From Actinomycetota bacterium (GTDB lineage: Bacteria; Actinomycetota; Humimicrobiia; Humimicrobiales; Humimicrobiaceae): a stretch of DNA of 11,587 nt. Location of the stretch: assembly GCA_016783995.1 (NCBI GenBank), contig JADHVN010000041.1:1-11587 (forward strand), read 5' to 3'. This document shows positions 1 through 6,343 of this stretch, one piece after another; position 1 is the stretch's first letter; the number at the start of each line of letters is the position of its first letter. The notes beneath the pieces were generated by a model. It ran no database searches, was not told the DNA's origin, and saw only the letters and a list, made by a program, of their open reading frames with translations. The position numbers and the translations under genes were made by a program.

Positions 1-56
1 CCATACCATCTTATCTCTAATCCAAATATACTGAAAGCTATAGGGTCTATAGACAA
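1..56 (-). CDS. lgt: Prolipoprotein diacylglyceryl transferase, N-terminal 18 codons only (cut by window edge)
   Basis: Only the 5' end of this gene is in the window. Read on the minus strand, a TTG at 56-54 opens a frame giving M-S-I-D-P-I-A-F-S-I-F-G-L-E-I-R-W-Y (the first residue being the initiator), and the frame is still open at the edge. The pattern D/H-P-I-A-F-x-I-x-x-x-x-I-R-W-Y is the usual start of Lgt, the inner-membrane enzyme that transfers diacylglyceryl from phosphatidylglycerol to the lipobox cysteine of prolipoproteins. A perfect AGGAGG (plus-strand 62-67) lies 5 nt before the TTG. An ATG at 61-59 is in another frame and stops after four codons. The gene follows ccdA by 89 nt and is probably in the same operon; the thioredoxin lipoprotein two genes upstream would be a substrate. 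The call rests on 18 residues, but the match and ribosome site agree. Confidence 0.75.
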   Translation of the reverse strand, partial: MSIDPIAFSIFGLEIRWY

Positions 57-61
57 AACAT

Positions 62-67
62 CCTCCT
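62..67 (-). promoter_or_regulatory. Ribosome binding site supporting the lgt TTG start
   Basis: The minus strand reads AGGAGG here, 5 nt before TTG at 56-54. The rest of the 57-145 gap between ccdA and lgt shows no hairpin terminator, which is consistent with read-through from ccdA into lgt. Confidence 0.7.
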
Positions 68-145
68 TAAAATTAAAATAATACCTGTTTAAAGTAAGGT
101 TTATAAATATTTAAGATTTTATCACAAATTGAAGTAAAAATTTAT

Positions 146-880
146 CTAAAAATTAATTTTATTTAAAAATGGTAAATACCTGGATAAAAAACTTATAACT
201 GAAGTCATTGAATCTGTTACAAAAACAATTCCCAGAGCTATAAGAAAGATTCCTGAAATAATAGACACCACATTAAGATGCTTGTTTATTTTTTTAAAAA
301 AACTGGAAAAGAAACTTATAAATATACCTGTAAGTATAAACGGTACACCCAATCCAAGTGAAAATATGCTAAGAAGTACAATCCCCTGAAGTAGGGTATC
401 CAACCGGCTGGCCAGAAGTAAAATAGCTGATAAAATCATGCCTACACAGGGAACCCATCCAAATGAAAAAACTACTCCTATAATAAAAGACCCTAAATAA
501 CCGGATTTTAAATTAGCAGGAATATTAAACCTTTTTTCAATATTTAAAAAAGAAATCCTGAAAAGACCCATATACTGCAGTCCAAAGATTATTAGTATTA
601 CTCCTCCAATTCTGGTAATAATGCCAATGTAGTCTTTCAACATCCGGCCGATAGCAGTAGCAGTTGAGCCCAGGATTATAAAGACTATTGAAAATCCTAA
701 TACAAAGAATATGCTATTTAAAAATAGATGAAGTCTTTCAGAAAATCTTATGCTGCTGCTTTTATAAATTGCTCTATCGGACATCAGGCTTATATAAACC
801 GGAATAAGAGGTAAAACACAGGGAGAAATAAATGTCAGCAGTCCGGCAATAAAAGCAGAGAATAAACCAATCTCTAACAT
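146..880 (-). CDS. ccdA: CcdA-type transmembrane thiol-disulfide electron carrier (cytochrome c biogenesis/DsbD-beta family)
   Basis: This 244-residue protein is almost entirely hydrophobic, with about six membrane helices, the usual size and layout of CcdA. The two redox cysteines are visible: Cys21 in S-P-C-V-L-P-L-I-P and Cys145 in G-W-V-P-C-V-G, each next to a proline as in the CcdA/DsbD family. CcdA passes electrons from cytoplasmic thioredoxin across the membrane to extracytoplasmic thioredoxin-like proteins. Its ATG shares one base with the stop codon of the upstream thioredoxin lipoprotein gene (TAATG), so the two are probably translationally coupled and are likely partners. No cytochrome c maturation genes are in view, so the target may be disulfide reduction in exported proteins rather than haem attachment. 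Confidence 0.93.
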   Translation of the reverse strand: MLEIGLFSAFIAGLLTFISPCVLPLIPVYISLMSDRAIYKSSSIRFSERLHLFLNSIFFVLGFSIVFIILGSTATAIGRMLKDYIGIITRIGGVILIIFGLQYMGLFRISFLNIEKRFNIPANLKSGYLGSFIIGVVFSFGWVPCVGMILSAILLLASRLDTLLQGIVLLSIFSLGLGVPFILTGIFISFFSSFFKKINKHLNVVSIISGIFLIALGIVFVTDSMTSVISFLSRYLPFLNKINF

Positions 881-1353
881 TACAATTCATCTTCTATGAT
901 GTTTTTAAGTTGTTCTCCGGTCATCATGCCGACATTCTTAAAAATAATCTGTCCGTTTTTATCAAACACGAAAGTAGTAGGAATTGCACTTATCCCCCAC
1001 TTTCCCATAATATTTGCATCATCAATTAAAATAGGGTAACTTATGTCATAATCCTCAACAAAACTTTTTAAAGTGGAAATATCCTCATTTGATACCCCTA
1101 TAAATTGAACATCTTTAGACTCATATTCATTATATACTTCAACAAAGTTGGGAATCTCCTCTCTACAGGGGGGACACCACGTAGCCCAGAAGTTTAATAT
1201 TAAAATTTTTCCATTAAAATCAGACAATGATATTTCATTTCCATCCAGATCCATTAGTGTGAAATCACCAGATGTCGACTTGCATCCTGTAAAAATGAAG
1301 AAGGTTATTATAATTATAAATACTGTCAAAGTCATTAAAAAATTTCTTTTCAA
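880..1353 (-). CDS. TlpA/ResA-like thioredoxin-fold lipoprotein
   Basis: This is an extracytoplasmic thioredoxin-fold protein of the TlpA/ResA group, expected to reduce disulfides outside the membrane with electrons from CcdA. I choose the TTG at 1353 as start: a perfect AGGAGG (plus-strand 1358-1363) ends 4 nt upstream. The next ATG, at 1335, is too far from that site, and the longer frame from 1389 has no ribosome site and overlaps the previous gene. From the TTG the protein has 157 residues, begins with K-R, has a hydrophobic stretch and reaches a lipobox-like F-T-G-C at Cys24. The -3 residue is Phe, which is unusual. The active site W-C-P-P-C is at residues 59-63, followed by the cis-proline loop A-I-P-T-T at about 123-127. 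The gene lies 13 nt after the flavoprotein gene and overlaps ccdA by one base. Confidence 0.9.
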   Translation of the reverse strand: MKRNFLMTLTVFIIIITFFIFTGCKSTSGDFTLMDLDGNEISLSDFNGKILILNFWATWCPPCREEIPNFVEVYNEYESKDVQFIGVSNEDISTLKSFVEDYDISYPILIDDANIMGKWGISAIPTTFVFDKNGQIIFKNVGMMTGEQLKNIIEDEL

Positions 1354-1357
1354 TATA

Positions 1358-1363
1358 CCTCCT
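1358..1363 (-). promoter_or_regulatory. Ribosome binding site that fixes a TTG start for the thioredoxin lipoprotein
   Basis: The minus strand reads AGGAGG here, 4 nt before TTG at 1353-1351. It is the only strong Shine-Dalgarno sequence near the 5' end of this gene, and it supports the TTG over the two possible ATG starts. Confidence 0.75.
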
Positions 1364-1366
1364 GAT

Positions 1367-1981
1367 TTAAAAAGCTTTTTCTTTACCAAATCTGTATATA
1401 TCCTCCATAGCTTTCTTATTTTTTAATATATCACCCTGGCTATCCACATTATTAAACACAAAATCACACAAATAATCAACATATAATACATCAAATAAAG
1501 AACGGATTACCTTTTTGGGACAGTTAAAAATATCTTTAGAACCGGAGCCCGCAGTACTTATAAAGATACCTTTTCTCTTTTTAGTAATTATTTTTTTCTT
1601 GTGTTCGTATTTTAGTGACCAAAATCTCTGGCATCTATCAATCAGAGCTTTAAGGTATCCGGATACAGTAGTAAAAAAAACTGGAGATGCTACAGCTAAA
1701 AAGTCGGCTTCAATTAATTCTTTATATACCTGCTGCATATCATCTTTTATTACGCATTCTCCGGTCCTTGAACAATTACAGCATTCCCTGCATGGAGAAA
1801 TATTTAAATCCCTGACTATAATCTTTTTAATTTTTATATCTTTTTCAGACGATTTACGAGCTGCTGCTACACCCTCGAGAAATCTATCCAATAATAAGCT
1901 TGTATTACCTGTTTTTTTGGGACTGCCATATATAGCAACTATTTTAAATTCTCTATGTTTATCCGGATTGCTGTTATTCAT
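1367..1981 (-). CDS. Isf-like iron-sulfur flavoprotein (NADPH-dependent FMN reductase/flavodoxin-fold family)
   Basis: From the ATG at 1981 this is a 204-residue flavodoxin-fold protein. The FMN phosphate loop G-S-P-K-K-T-G-N-T-S is near residues 19-28. The second flavin contact S-P-V-F-F is near 99-103, followed by G-Y-L-K-A-L-I-D-R, typical of the family. Between them is a cysteine cluster C-x2-C-x2-C-x5-C (residues 64, 67, 70 and 76, with an extra Cys at 68) before V-I-K-D-D-M. This matches the compact [4Fe-4S] motif of Isf-type flavoproteins, which pass electrons between ferredoxin and acceptors through FMN. A longer version starting with TTG at 2002 is possible, but neither start has a strong ribosome site. 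It lies 36 nt after the beta-subunit gene and 13 nt before the thioredoxin gene. The acceptor is unknown; in this operon a ferredoxin-to-thiol or detoxification role is only an inference. Confidence 0.85.
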   Translation of the reverse strand: MNNSNPDKHREFKIVAIYGSPKKTGNTSLLLDRFLEGVAAARKSSEKDIKIKKIIVRDLNISPCRECCNCSRTGECVIKDDMQQVYKELIEADFLAVASPVFFTTVSGYLKALIDRCQRFWSLKYEHKKKIITKKRKGIFISTAGSGSKDIFNCPKKVIRSLFDVLYVDYLCDFVFNNVDSQGDILKNKKAMEDIYRFGKEKAF

Positions 1982-2017
1982 ATACAAATTCTCGTATAGC
2001 AAGGCAGCAGTAATTCA

Positions 2018-2920
2018 TTAATAATAATTATTCAGCAGTCTGTTAATGTCTATATCTGTTATAATATGATCTACCAGCGGTTTTCTCTCTATTTGCTTCA
2101 GTCCATCCTCATATAATGGTCTTTCCACCTGATAAAAAATCCCTACCGGTATTTTTTCTTCTTCCATGGATCTTTTAATTGCTTCATTCAGGTCACTTTT
2201 ATCATAACTTTCAAGTTCATCCAGCTTGTATATCTTCTCTCTATAAAAGTCATATGTATTTTGTTTGTTGAATGTCACACACGGCTGCAGAATATCTATA
2301 AAAGAAAAGCCTTTATGCTTTATAGCCTTTCTTATTACTTCTGAAAGATGACCGGTATCTCCTGAAAAACCTCTTGCAACATATGTTGCTCCGGATGCCA
2401 GAGCCAGCAAAACCGGGTTGACCGGTTTCTCCAGTACTCCTGATGGTGTTGATTTGGTTTTAAAACCTTCATCGCTTGTCGGAGCAGTCTGGCCAGTAGT
2501 AAGTCCGTAAACTTTATTATTATGCAATAGATAAGTCATATTAATATTTCTTCTGCATGTATGTATAAAGTGGTTCCCACCAATACCGACTCCATCGCCA
2601 TCTCCGCCCATAATTATTACATTCAACTTATGATTTGCAAGTTTCGCCCCTGTAGCTACAGGAAGCGCCCTTCCATGCAGAGCATGAAACGCATAAGTTT
2701 TTATAAAATTAGCACCATTACCCGAGCAGCCAATGCCATAGACAATTAGGATTTCATGTGGAATCAGATAAAGCTTTACAAATGTTTTCTTAAGTGAATT
2801 CCAAATCCCGTAATTTCCACATCCAGGACACCATGTGGGTTTTCTTCCAGTGTTGAAATCACCGGGTTTTAAATTATAATTTTCTTTTGAAGATTTGCTT
2901 TTAGTCTTGTCCATCACCAT
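2018..2920 (-). CDS. korB: 2-oxoacid:ferredoxin oxidoreductase, beta subunit (KorB/PorB type)
   Basis: This 300-residue protein is the thiamine-diphosphate-binding subunit of a 2-oxoacid:ferredoxin oxidoreductase, which decarboxylates a 2-oxoacid to an acyl-CoA and reduces ferredoxin. The N-terminal W-C-P-G-C-G (Cys31, Cys34) together with Cys65 in G-I-G-C-S-G-N and Cys214 in Q-P-C-V-T-F-N would hold the proximal [4Fe-4S] cluster. The TPP/Mg site is G-D-G-D-G at 107-111 with N-N-K-V-Y-G-L-T-T-G-Q near 134-144. The length is normal for KorB. The start at 2920 is one of three closely spaced candidates (ATG-GTG-ATG), none with a strong ribosome site. It follows the gamma-alpha gene by 44 nt. The substrate (2-oxoglutarate, pyruvate or a branched-chain 2-oxoacid) cannot be assigned from these motifs; the symbol names the family type. 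Confidence 0.93.
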   Translation of the reverse strand: MVMDKTKSKSSKENYNLKPGDFNTGRKPTWCPGCGNYGIWNSLKKTFVKLYLIPHEILIVYGIGCSGNGANFIKTYAFHALHGRALPVATGAKLANHKLNVIIMGGDGDGVGIGGNHFIHTCRRNINMTYLLHNNKVYGLTTGQTAPTSDEGFKTKSTPSGVLEKPVNPVLLALASGATYVARGFSGDTGHLSEVIRKAIKHKGFSFIDILQPCVTFNKQNTYDFYREKIYKLDELESYDKSDLNEAIKRSMEEEKIPVGIFYQVERPLYEDGLKQIERKPLVDHIITDIDINRLLNNYY

Positions 2921-2964
2921 TTATTGTCAGAGTAATATTCATTTAATATAAATAATTTAAACTT

Positions 2965-4698
2965 CTATTCTATTTTTTCAATGCCACTAATAATTTCCTC
3001 AGGTAGAAACTGCCTTCCACTATATTTTAATATTTTATTTTTTATCTTGTAACCAGTATTCATCATTATAATTTTTGCCAGTTGTGCCGTCTTGTTATTC
3101 TCTACTACTACATTTTTATTGCTTTCTCCAATAATTCCCTCAATAGATTCGCTGTCAAACGGATACAAATATGTAAAGTGAATCAAATTTACTTTTTTTT
3201 CCTTCTGATTCAATATATTCATAGCTTCAAGAATAGGACCCTTACAAGAACCCCAACTCCAGATAGTAATTTCAGCATCTATAGGACCATAAATTTTGGG
3301 AAGAGGAATTTCTTCAATCAACTTCTTTATTTTTCTAAACCTTTTATCTACCATAATCTTCCTATTGTGAGCACTTTCTTCAGAATATCCATCTTCATCG
3401 TGTTCATCACTGTTAGCTATATGAATTCCACCTTCTATTCCGGCTACAACTCTGGGAGAGATGCCATCGTCAGTATTAAAATAACGCCTGTACCCTCCAT
3501 CTATATCTTTGCTTTTACTTAACAATTTGCCCCTGTCCACTGTTATATTTTTAAAATCAAATTTTTCATACGAAAAATGGCTTTCTGATAAATATTTATC
3601 CAGCATTATAATTACCGGAATTTGATATTTGTCAGCAAGATTAAATGCCTCACCCGTAAGGTAAAAACATTCTTCAGGATCACCAGGTGCTATTACTACC
3701 CTTAAAAATTCGCCATGAGACGAATGAACCGCAAATAACATATCTCCCTGTTCTGTCCACGTAGGCAGACCAGTAGCAGGAGCAGGCCTCTGGCATAATA
3801 CAATAACAATAGGAGTTTCAGTCATGGCAGCACTGCTTATTCCTTCATTCATAAGAGAAAAGCCGCCACCCGATGTAGCAACCATTACCCTTGCACCCGC
3901 AAAAGAGGCGCCAATTGCCATATTAATCACTGCTATTTCATCCTCTGCGTGTTTGGTCACAATATTATAATCGTCTTCTATAGAAGCAAACAGATGAAGT
4001 ATTGAAGAAGAAGGGGTCATAGGATAAGCGGCATAAAATTTACAACCAGATCTTACCGCTCCTAAAAAAGCCGCATCATTGCCTGTTACCAGCATTTTAC
4101 TTACCGGCTTTACTATTTCCAGTTCATAAACATTTATTTTTAATTTTTCTTTTATATATTTATACCCTAATTCAGATGATTTAATATTCAAATTAACAAT
4201 TTCAGACCCTTTCCTGCCAAAGATATCTTTTATTACATTTTTAAGTATTTCCAGGTCATAATTAATTAGAGCAACTGATACTCCCAATGAAACATTATTT
4301 ACCATAACTTTAGGAGCTCCTAATTCTGAAATTATTTTAGAAAAAGGTACCATAACATAATTAATATCTTTCCTCGCCTTTTTAAAATCTCCGATATTGC
4401 AATCATTTTCATCATAAACAATATATCCTCCATATGTTACTTCTTCCTGATGAAGTCTGATAGTCTCTTCATTCAACGCGACCAAAATATTTATATCCTT
4501 ATTGGTGGAGAAAATTTCATTAGAGCTTATCCGGATGGTATAAGTATTATGCCCGCCTCTTATCAGGGAAGGATATTCGTTGTTATCAATAACAAAATAT
4601 CCCTTTTTGGCAAAGATCTTTGAAAAAATTTTTCCAGTGGATAATATTCCAAAACCAGCTTCCCCGCCAATCTTCCAAGTTAAATTTGAGACCTTCAT
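2965..4698 (-). CDS. korA: 2-oxoacid:ferredoxin oxidoreductase, fused gamma-alpha subunit (KorA type)
   Basis: At 577 residues this is the two-domain KorA form. The gamma domain comes first (about 1-190), with G-G-E-A-G-F-G near 11-17 and S-L-I-R-G-G-H-N near 44-51. The alpha domain follows from about residue 200. Alpha hallmarks are Y-P-M-T-P-S-S (225-231), the conserved glutamate region H-A-E-D-E-I-A (250-256), A-S-F-A-G-A-R (264-270), S-G-G-G (276-279) and Q-R-P-A-P-A-T-G-L-P-T (303-313). The C-terminal transketolase-like domain has W-G-S-C-K-G-P. No ferredoxin-like delta subunit is adjacent, as is normal for alpha/beta Kor enzymes that use free ferredoxin. The ATG at 4698 has a modest upstream purine stretch (AGGGA). 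It is the first gene of the operon, with a candidate promoter at 4741-4769. Confidence 0.93.
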   Translation of the reverse strand: MKVSNLTWKIGGEAGFGILSTGKIFSKIFAKKGYFVIDNNEYPSLIRGGHNTYTIRISSNEIFSTNKDINILVALNEETIRLHQEEVTYGGYIVYDENDCNIGDFKKARKDINYVMVPFSKIISELGAPKVMVNNVSLGVSVALINYDLEILKNVIKDIFGRKGSEIVNLNIKSSELGYKYIKEKLKINVYELEIVKPVSKMLVTGNDAAFLGAVRSGCKFYAAYPMTPSSSILHLFASIEDDYNIVTKHAEDEIAVINMAIGASFAGARVMVATSGGGFSLMNEGISSAAMTETPIVIVLCQRPAPATGLPTWTEQGDMLFAVHSSHGEFLRVVIAPGDPEECFYLTGEAFNLADKYQIPVIIMLDKYLSESHFSYEKFDFKNITVDRGKLLSKSKDIDGGYRRYFNTDDGISPRVVAGIEGGIHIANSDEHDEDGYSEESAHNRKIMVDKRFRKIKKLIEEIPLPKIYGPIDAEITIWSWGSCKGPILEAMNILNQKEKKVNLIHFTYLYPFDSESIEGIIGESNKNVVVENNKTAQLAKIIMMNTGYKIKNKILKYSGRQFLPEEIISGIEKIE

Positions 4699-4730
4699 TG
4701 ATTTCCCTAATTTTTTAAATTAATTCTTAA

Positions 4731-4748
4731 TATAATGATAATGATATT
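4731..4748. promoter_or_regulatory. Possible Fur-like operator: three GATAAT-type hexamers over the korA -10
   Basis: The plus strand reads TATAAT, GATAAT, GATATT as three adjacent hexamers, 16 of 18 positions matching a triple GATAAT array, which is one known way of describing Fur sites. The array overlaps the candidate -10 of the korA promoter. In such AT-rich DNA the match could be fortuitous. Confidence 0.25.
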
Positions 4749-4769
4749 ACCCGGGCAATTTATTTGCAA
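4741..4769 (-). promoter_or_regulatory. Candidate sigma-70-type promoter for the korA operon
   Basis: On the minus strand TTGCAA (4769-4764, four of six consensus bases) and TATCAT (4746-4741, five of six) are separated by exactly 17 nt, placing a start site near 4734, about 35 nt before the korA ATG. The region is AT-rich, so chance hits are possible. Confidence 0.45.
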
Positions 4770-4917
4770 CTATTCATACAAGCTCTATTCAGGCTCATCT
4801 TCCTGTAAATCAATTATCTAAAAACATATCAAAGACTACTTTTTAATTTTCATAGCAAAATTATGACTTTTTTAAGATAATAAGTTTGAATTTTAAATAC
4901 TTCAAACAATTATTTAT

Positions 4918-6216
4918 ATGATGAGGAATGCTCTTAAAGACAACATTAGGACACTTTTCAGGCCTCCTGTTATATCATGGGCTCTATATGACCTTGCCAA
5001 TACTTCATTTGCAGTGGTGATAATTACCATAATTTTTCCGGTTTATTTTACCAGTATAATAGTATCCCCGGAAATTTATTCCCAAAATTTTGGAGACTTG
5101 ATGTGGGGAATTGCCAGCGGTGTTTCTATGATAATCGTATCCTTCCTGGCACCTATATTTGGCGCAATTGCAGATACCTCAAGATCCAAGAATAAATTTT
5201 TGACTTTTCTTACCCTGGCCTGTATTTTTTTCAGCTTTCTTCTATTCTTCTTAAAAGAAGGAATGGTCACCCTGGCTGTAATTTTATTTATTATTTGCAA
5301 TGTTTTTTATCAGACTTCAATGGAGTTTTATAATTCATTTTTACCCCAGCTATCGTCAAAAAAAAATACCGGGATTATATCCGGTTTCGGCTTTTCAGCA
5401 GGTTATCTGGGAGGTCTTTTAATTTTAATCTTAATCTATCCTTTCGTAAGGGGAGGGTTGGTACCGTCAAATTTATCAAATATTAGAATTACCTTTCTTA
5501 TTACCTGTATCTTCTTTTTAATATTTTCACTACCATCTTTTATACTACTTAAGGATTCACCGGCTGTTAAACCCGTAAAAATCAGTACCTCTTATATTTC
5601 GTATGGATTTAAAAAACTGGCAAATACTTTAAAGAATATAAAAAAGCGTATGAATCTTACAAAATTCTTAATTTCATATTTTCTTTTTTGTAATGCTTTC
5701 TCTATTCTGGCTCTTTATGCGGCTATATACGCTAAAAATACTCTGGGGTTTGGGTTGCTCGAAATAACCATTCTTTTTATATTAGGACATATACCCACTA
5801 TTATAAGCTCTTTTTTCTTTGGCTGGCTAACCGATAAGATAGGTCCAAAAGTAACCATTACTATAACTTTAATTATGTGGATTATAATAATACTTCTGAT
5901 AACCGCTTTTATTAATATAAGAGCAGTGTTTTATATATGCTGGATATTAGCTGCTATCTCTACAGGATCGACTCTGATAGCAAGTAGAAGTCTTATGACT
6001 TTTCTCATACCCCGGGATAGTGAGGCTGAATTTTTCGGCTTTTATTCCATAAGCGGCAAGGTATCCGCGATTATAGGCCCTACTGCATTTGGTGTAATAT
6101 CCTTTATTACCAAAAGCCAGAGAATAGCTCTGCTAAGCACTTTGTTTTTTCTTATAGGTGGACTTGTAGTTTTACAATTTGTGAAGGTTCCCACATACAG
6201 GCTAAGAAATTTCTAA
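4918..6216 (+). CDS. MFS transporter, UMF1/Atg22-like family
   Basis: This is a 432-residue, roughly 12-helix membrane transporter. The start region P-V-I-S-W-A-L-Y-D-L-A-N-T-S-F-A (residues 17-32) is the signature of the UMF1 (Atg22-like) branch of the major facilitator superfamily. F-Y-N-S-F-L-P near 137-143 and G-F-G-F-S-A-G-Y-L-G-G near 156-166 are also typical. Two MFS motif-A loops are visible: G-A-I-A-D-T-S-R-S-K near 82-91 and G-W-L-T-D-K-I-G-P-K near 302-311. Substrates of bacterial members are poorly known; yeast Atg22 exports amino acids from the vacuole. The start is a double ATG with no visible Shine-Dalgarno sequence, so translation may be weak or leaderless. It is the only plus-strand gene here, divergent from korA and convergent with the copA unit, so it is probably transcribed alone. 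Confidence 0.88.
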   Translation: MMRNALKDNIRTLFRPPVISWALYDLANTSFAVVIITIIFPVYFTSIIVSPEIYSQNFGDLMWGIASGVSMIIVSFLAPIFGAIADTSRSKNKFLTFLTLACIFFSFLLFFLKEGMVTLAVILFIICNVFYQTSMEFYNSFLPQLSSKKNTGIISGFGFSAGYLGGLLILILIYPFVRGGLVPSNLSNIRITFLITCIFFLIFSLPSFILLKDSPAVKPVKISTSYISYGFKKLANTLKNIKKRMNLTKFLISYFLFCNAFSILALYAAIYAKNTLGFGLLEITILFILGHIPTIISSFFFGWLTDKIGPKVTITITLIMWIIIILLITAFINIRAVFYICWILAAISTGSTLIASRSLMTFLIPRDSEAEFFGFYSISGKVSAIIGPTAFGVISFITKSQRIALLSTLFFLIGGLVVLQFVKVPTYRLRNF

Positions 6217-6330
6217 TGTCAGATATATAACGATTTCTGCATTCTCACTTTTTCTTCTAATTTTAGCTGCTGTAGAAGTGCCCGCAGAAATAGCTCCAAT
6301 TATTACAATTTTTTTTTCTTTATTTATCAT
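6202..6330 (-). pseudogene. N-terminal remnant of a CoA-disulfide reductase/NADH oxidase-like FAD flavoprotein
   Basis: A 42-codon frame opens at ATG 6330, 13 nt after the copA stop, and ends at TAG 6202. Residues 7-18 read K-I-V-I-I-G-A-I-S-A-G-T, followed by S-T-A-A-K-I-R-R and then E-N-A-E-I-V-I-Y. This is the beta-alpha-beta FAD-binding start typical of the CoA-disulfide reductase/NADH oxidase family, whose members are normally about 440 residues or longer. Similarity stops after I-V-I-Y: the last six residues (L-T-L-E-I-S) do not resemble the family, and the frame then runs into the 3' end of the MFS gene, overlapping its last 15 bases. No later part of the enzyme follows. A GGGA lies just before the ATG, so it may still be translated. 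I read it as a truncated relic left by a rearrangement whose breakpoint is near 6215-6225. Confidence 0.7.
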
Positions 6331-6343
6331 AGATCCCAATTAT

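Noticed and set aside
1515..2021. A 168-codon plus-strand frame opposite the flavoprotein gene
   Set aside because: It lies antisense to a gene with clear flavin and iron-sulfur motifs, has no recognisable domain and no ribosome site.
3082..3522. A 146-codon plus-strand frame inside korA
   Set aside because: It is antisense to a well-conserved subunit, is Phe/Ile/Tyr-rich and has no domain or ribosome site.
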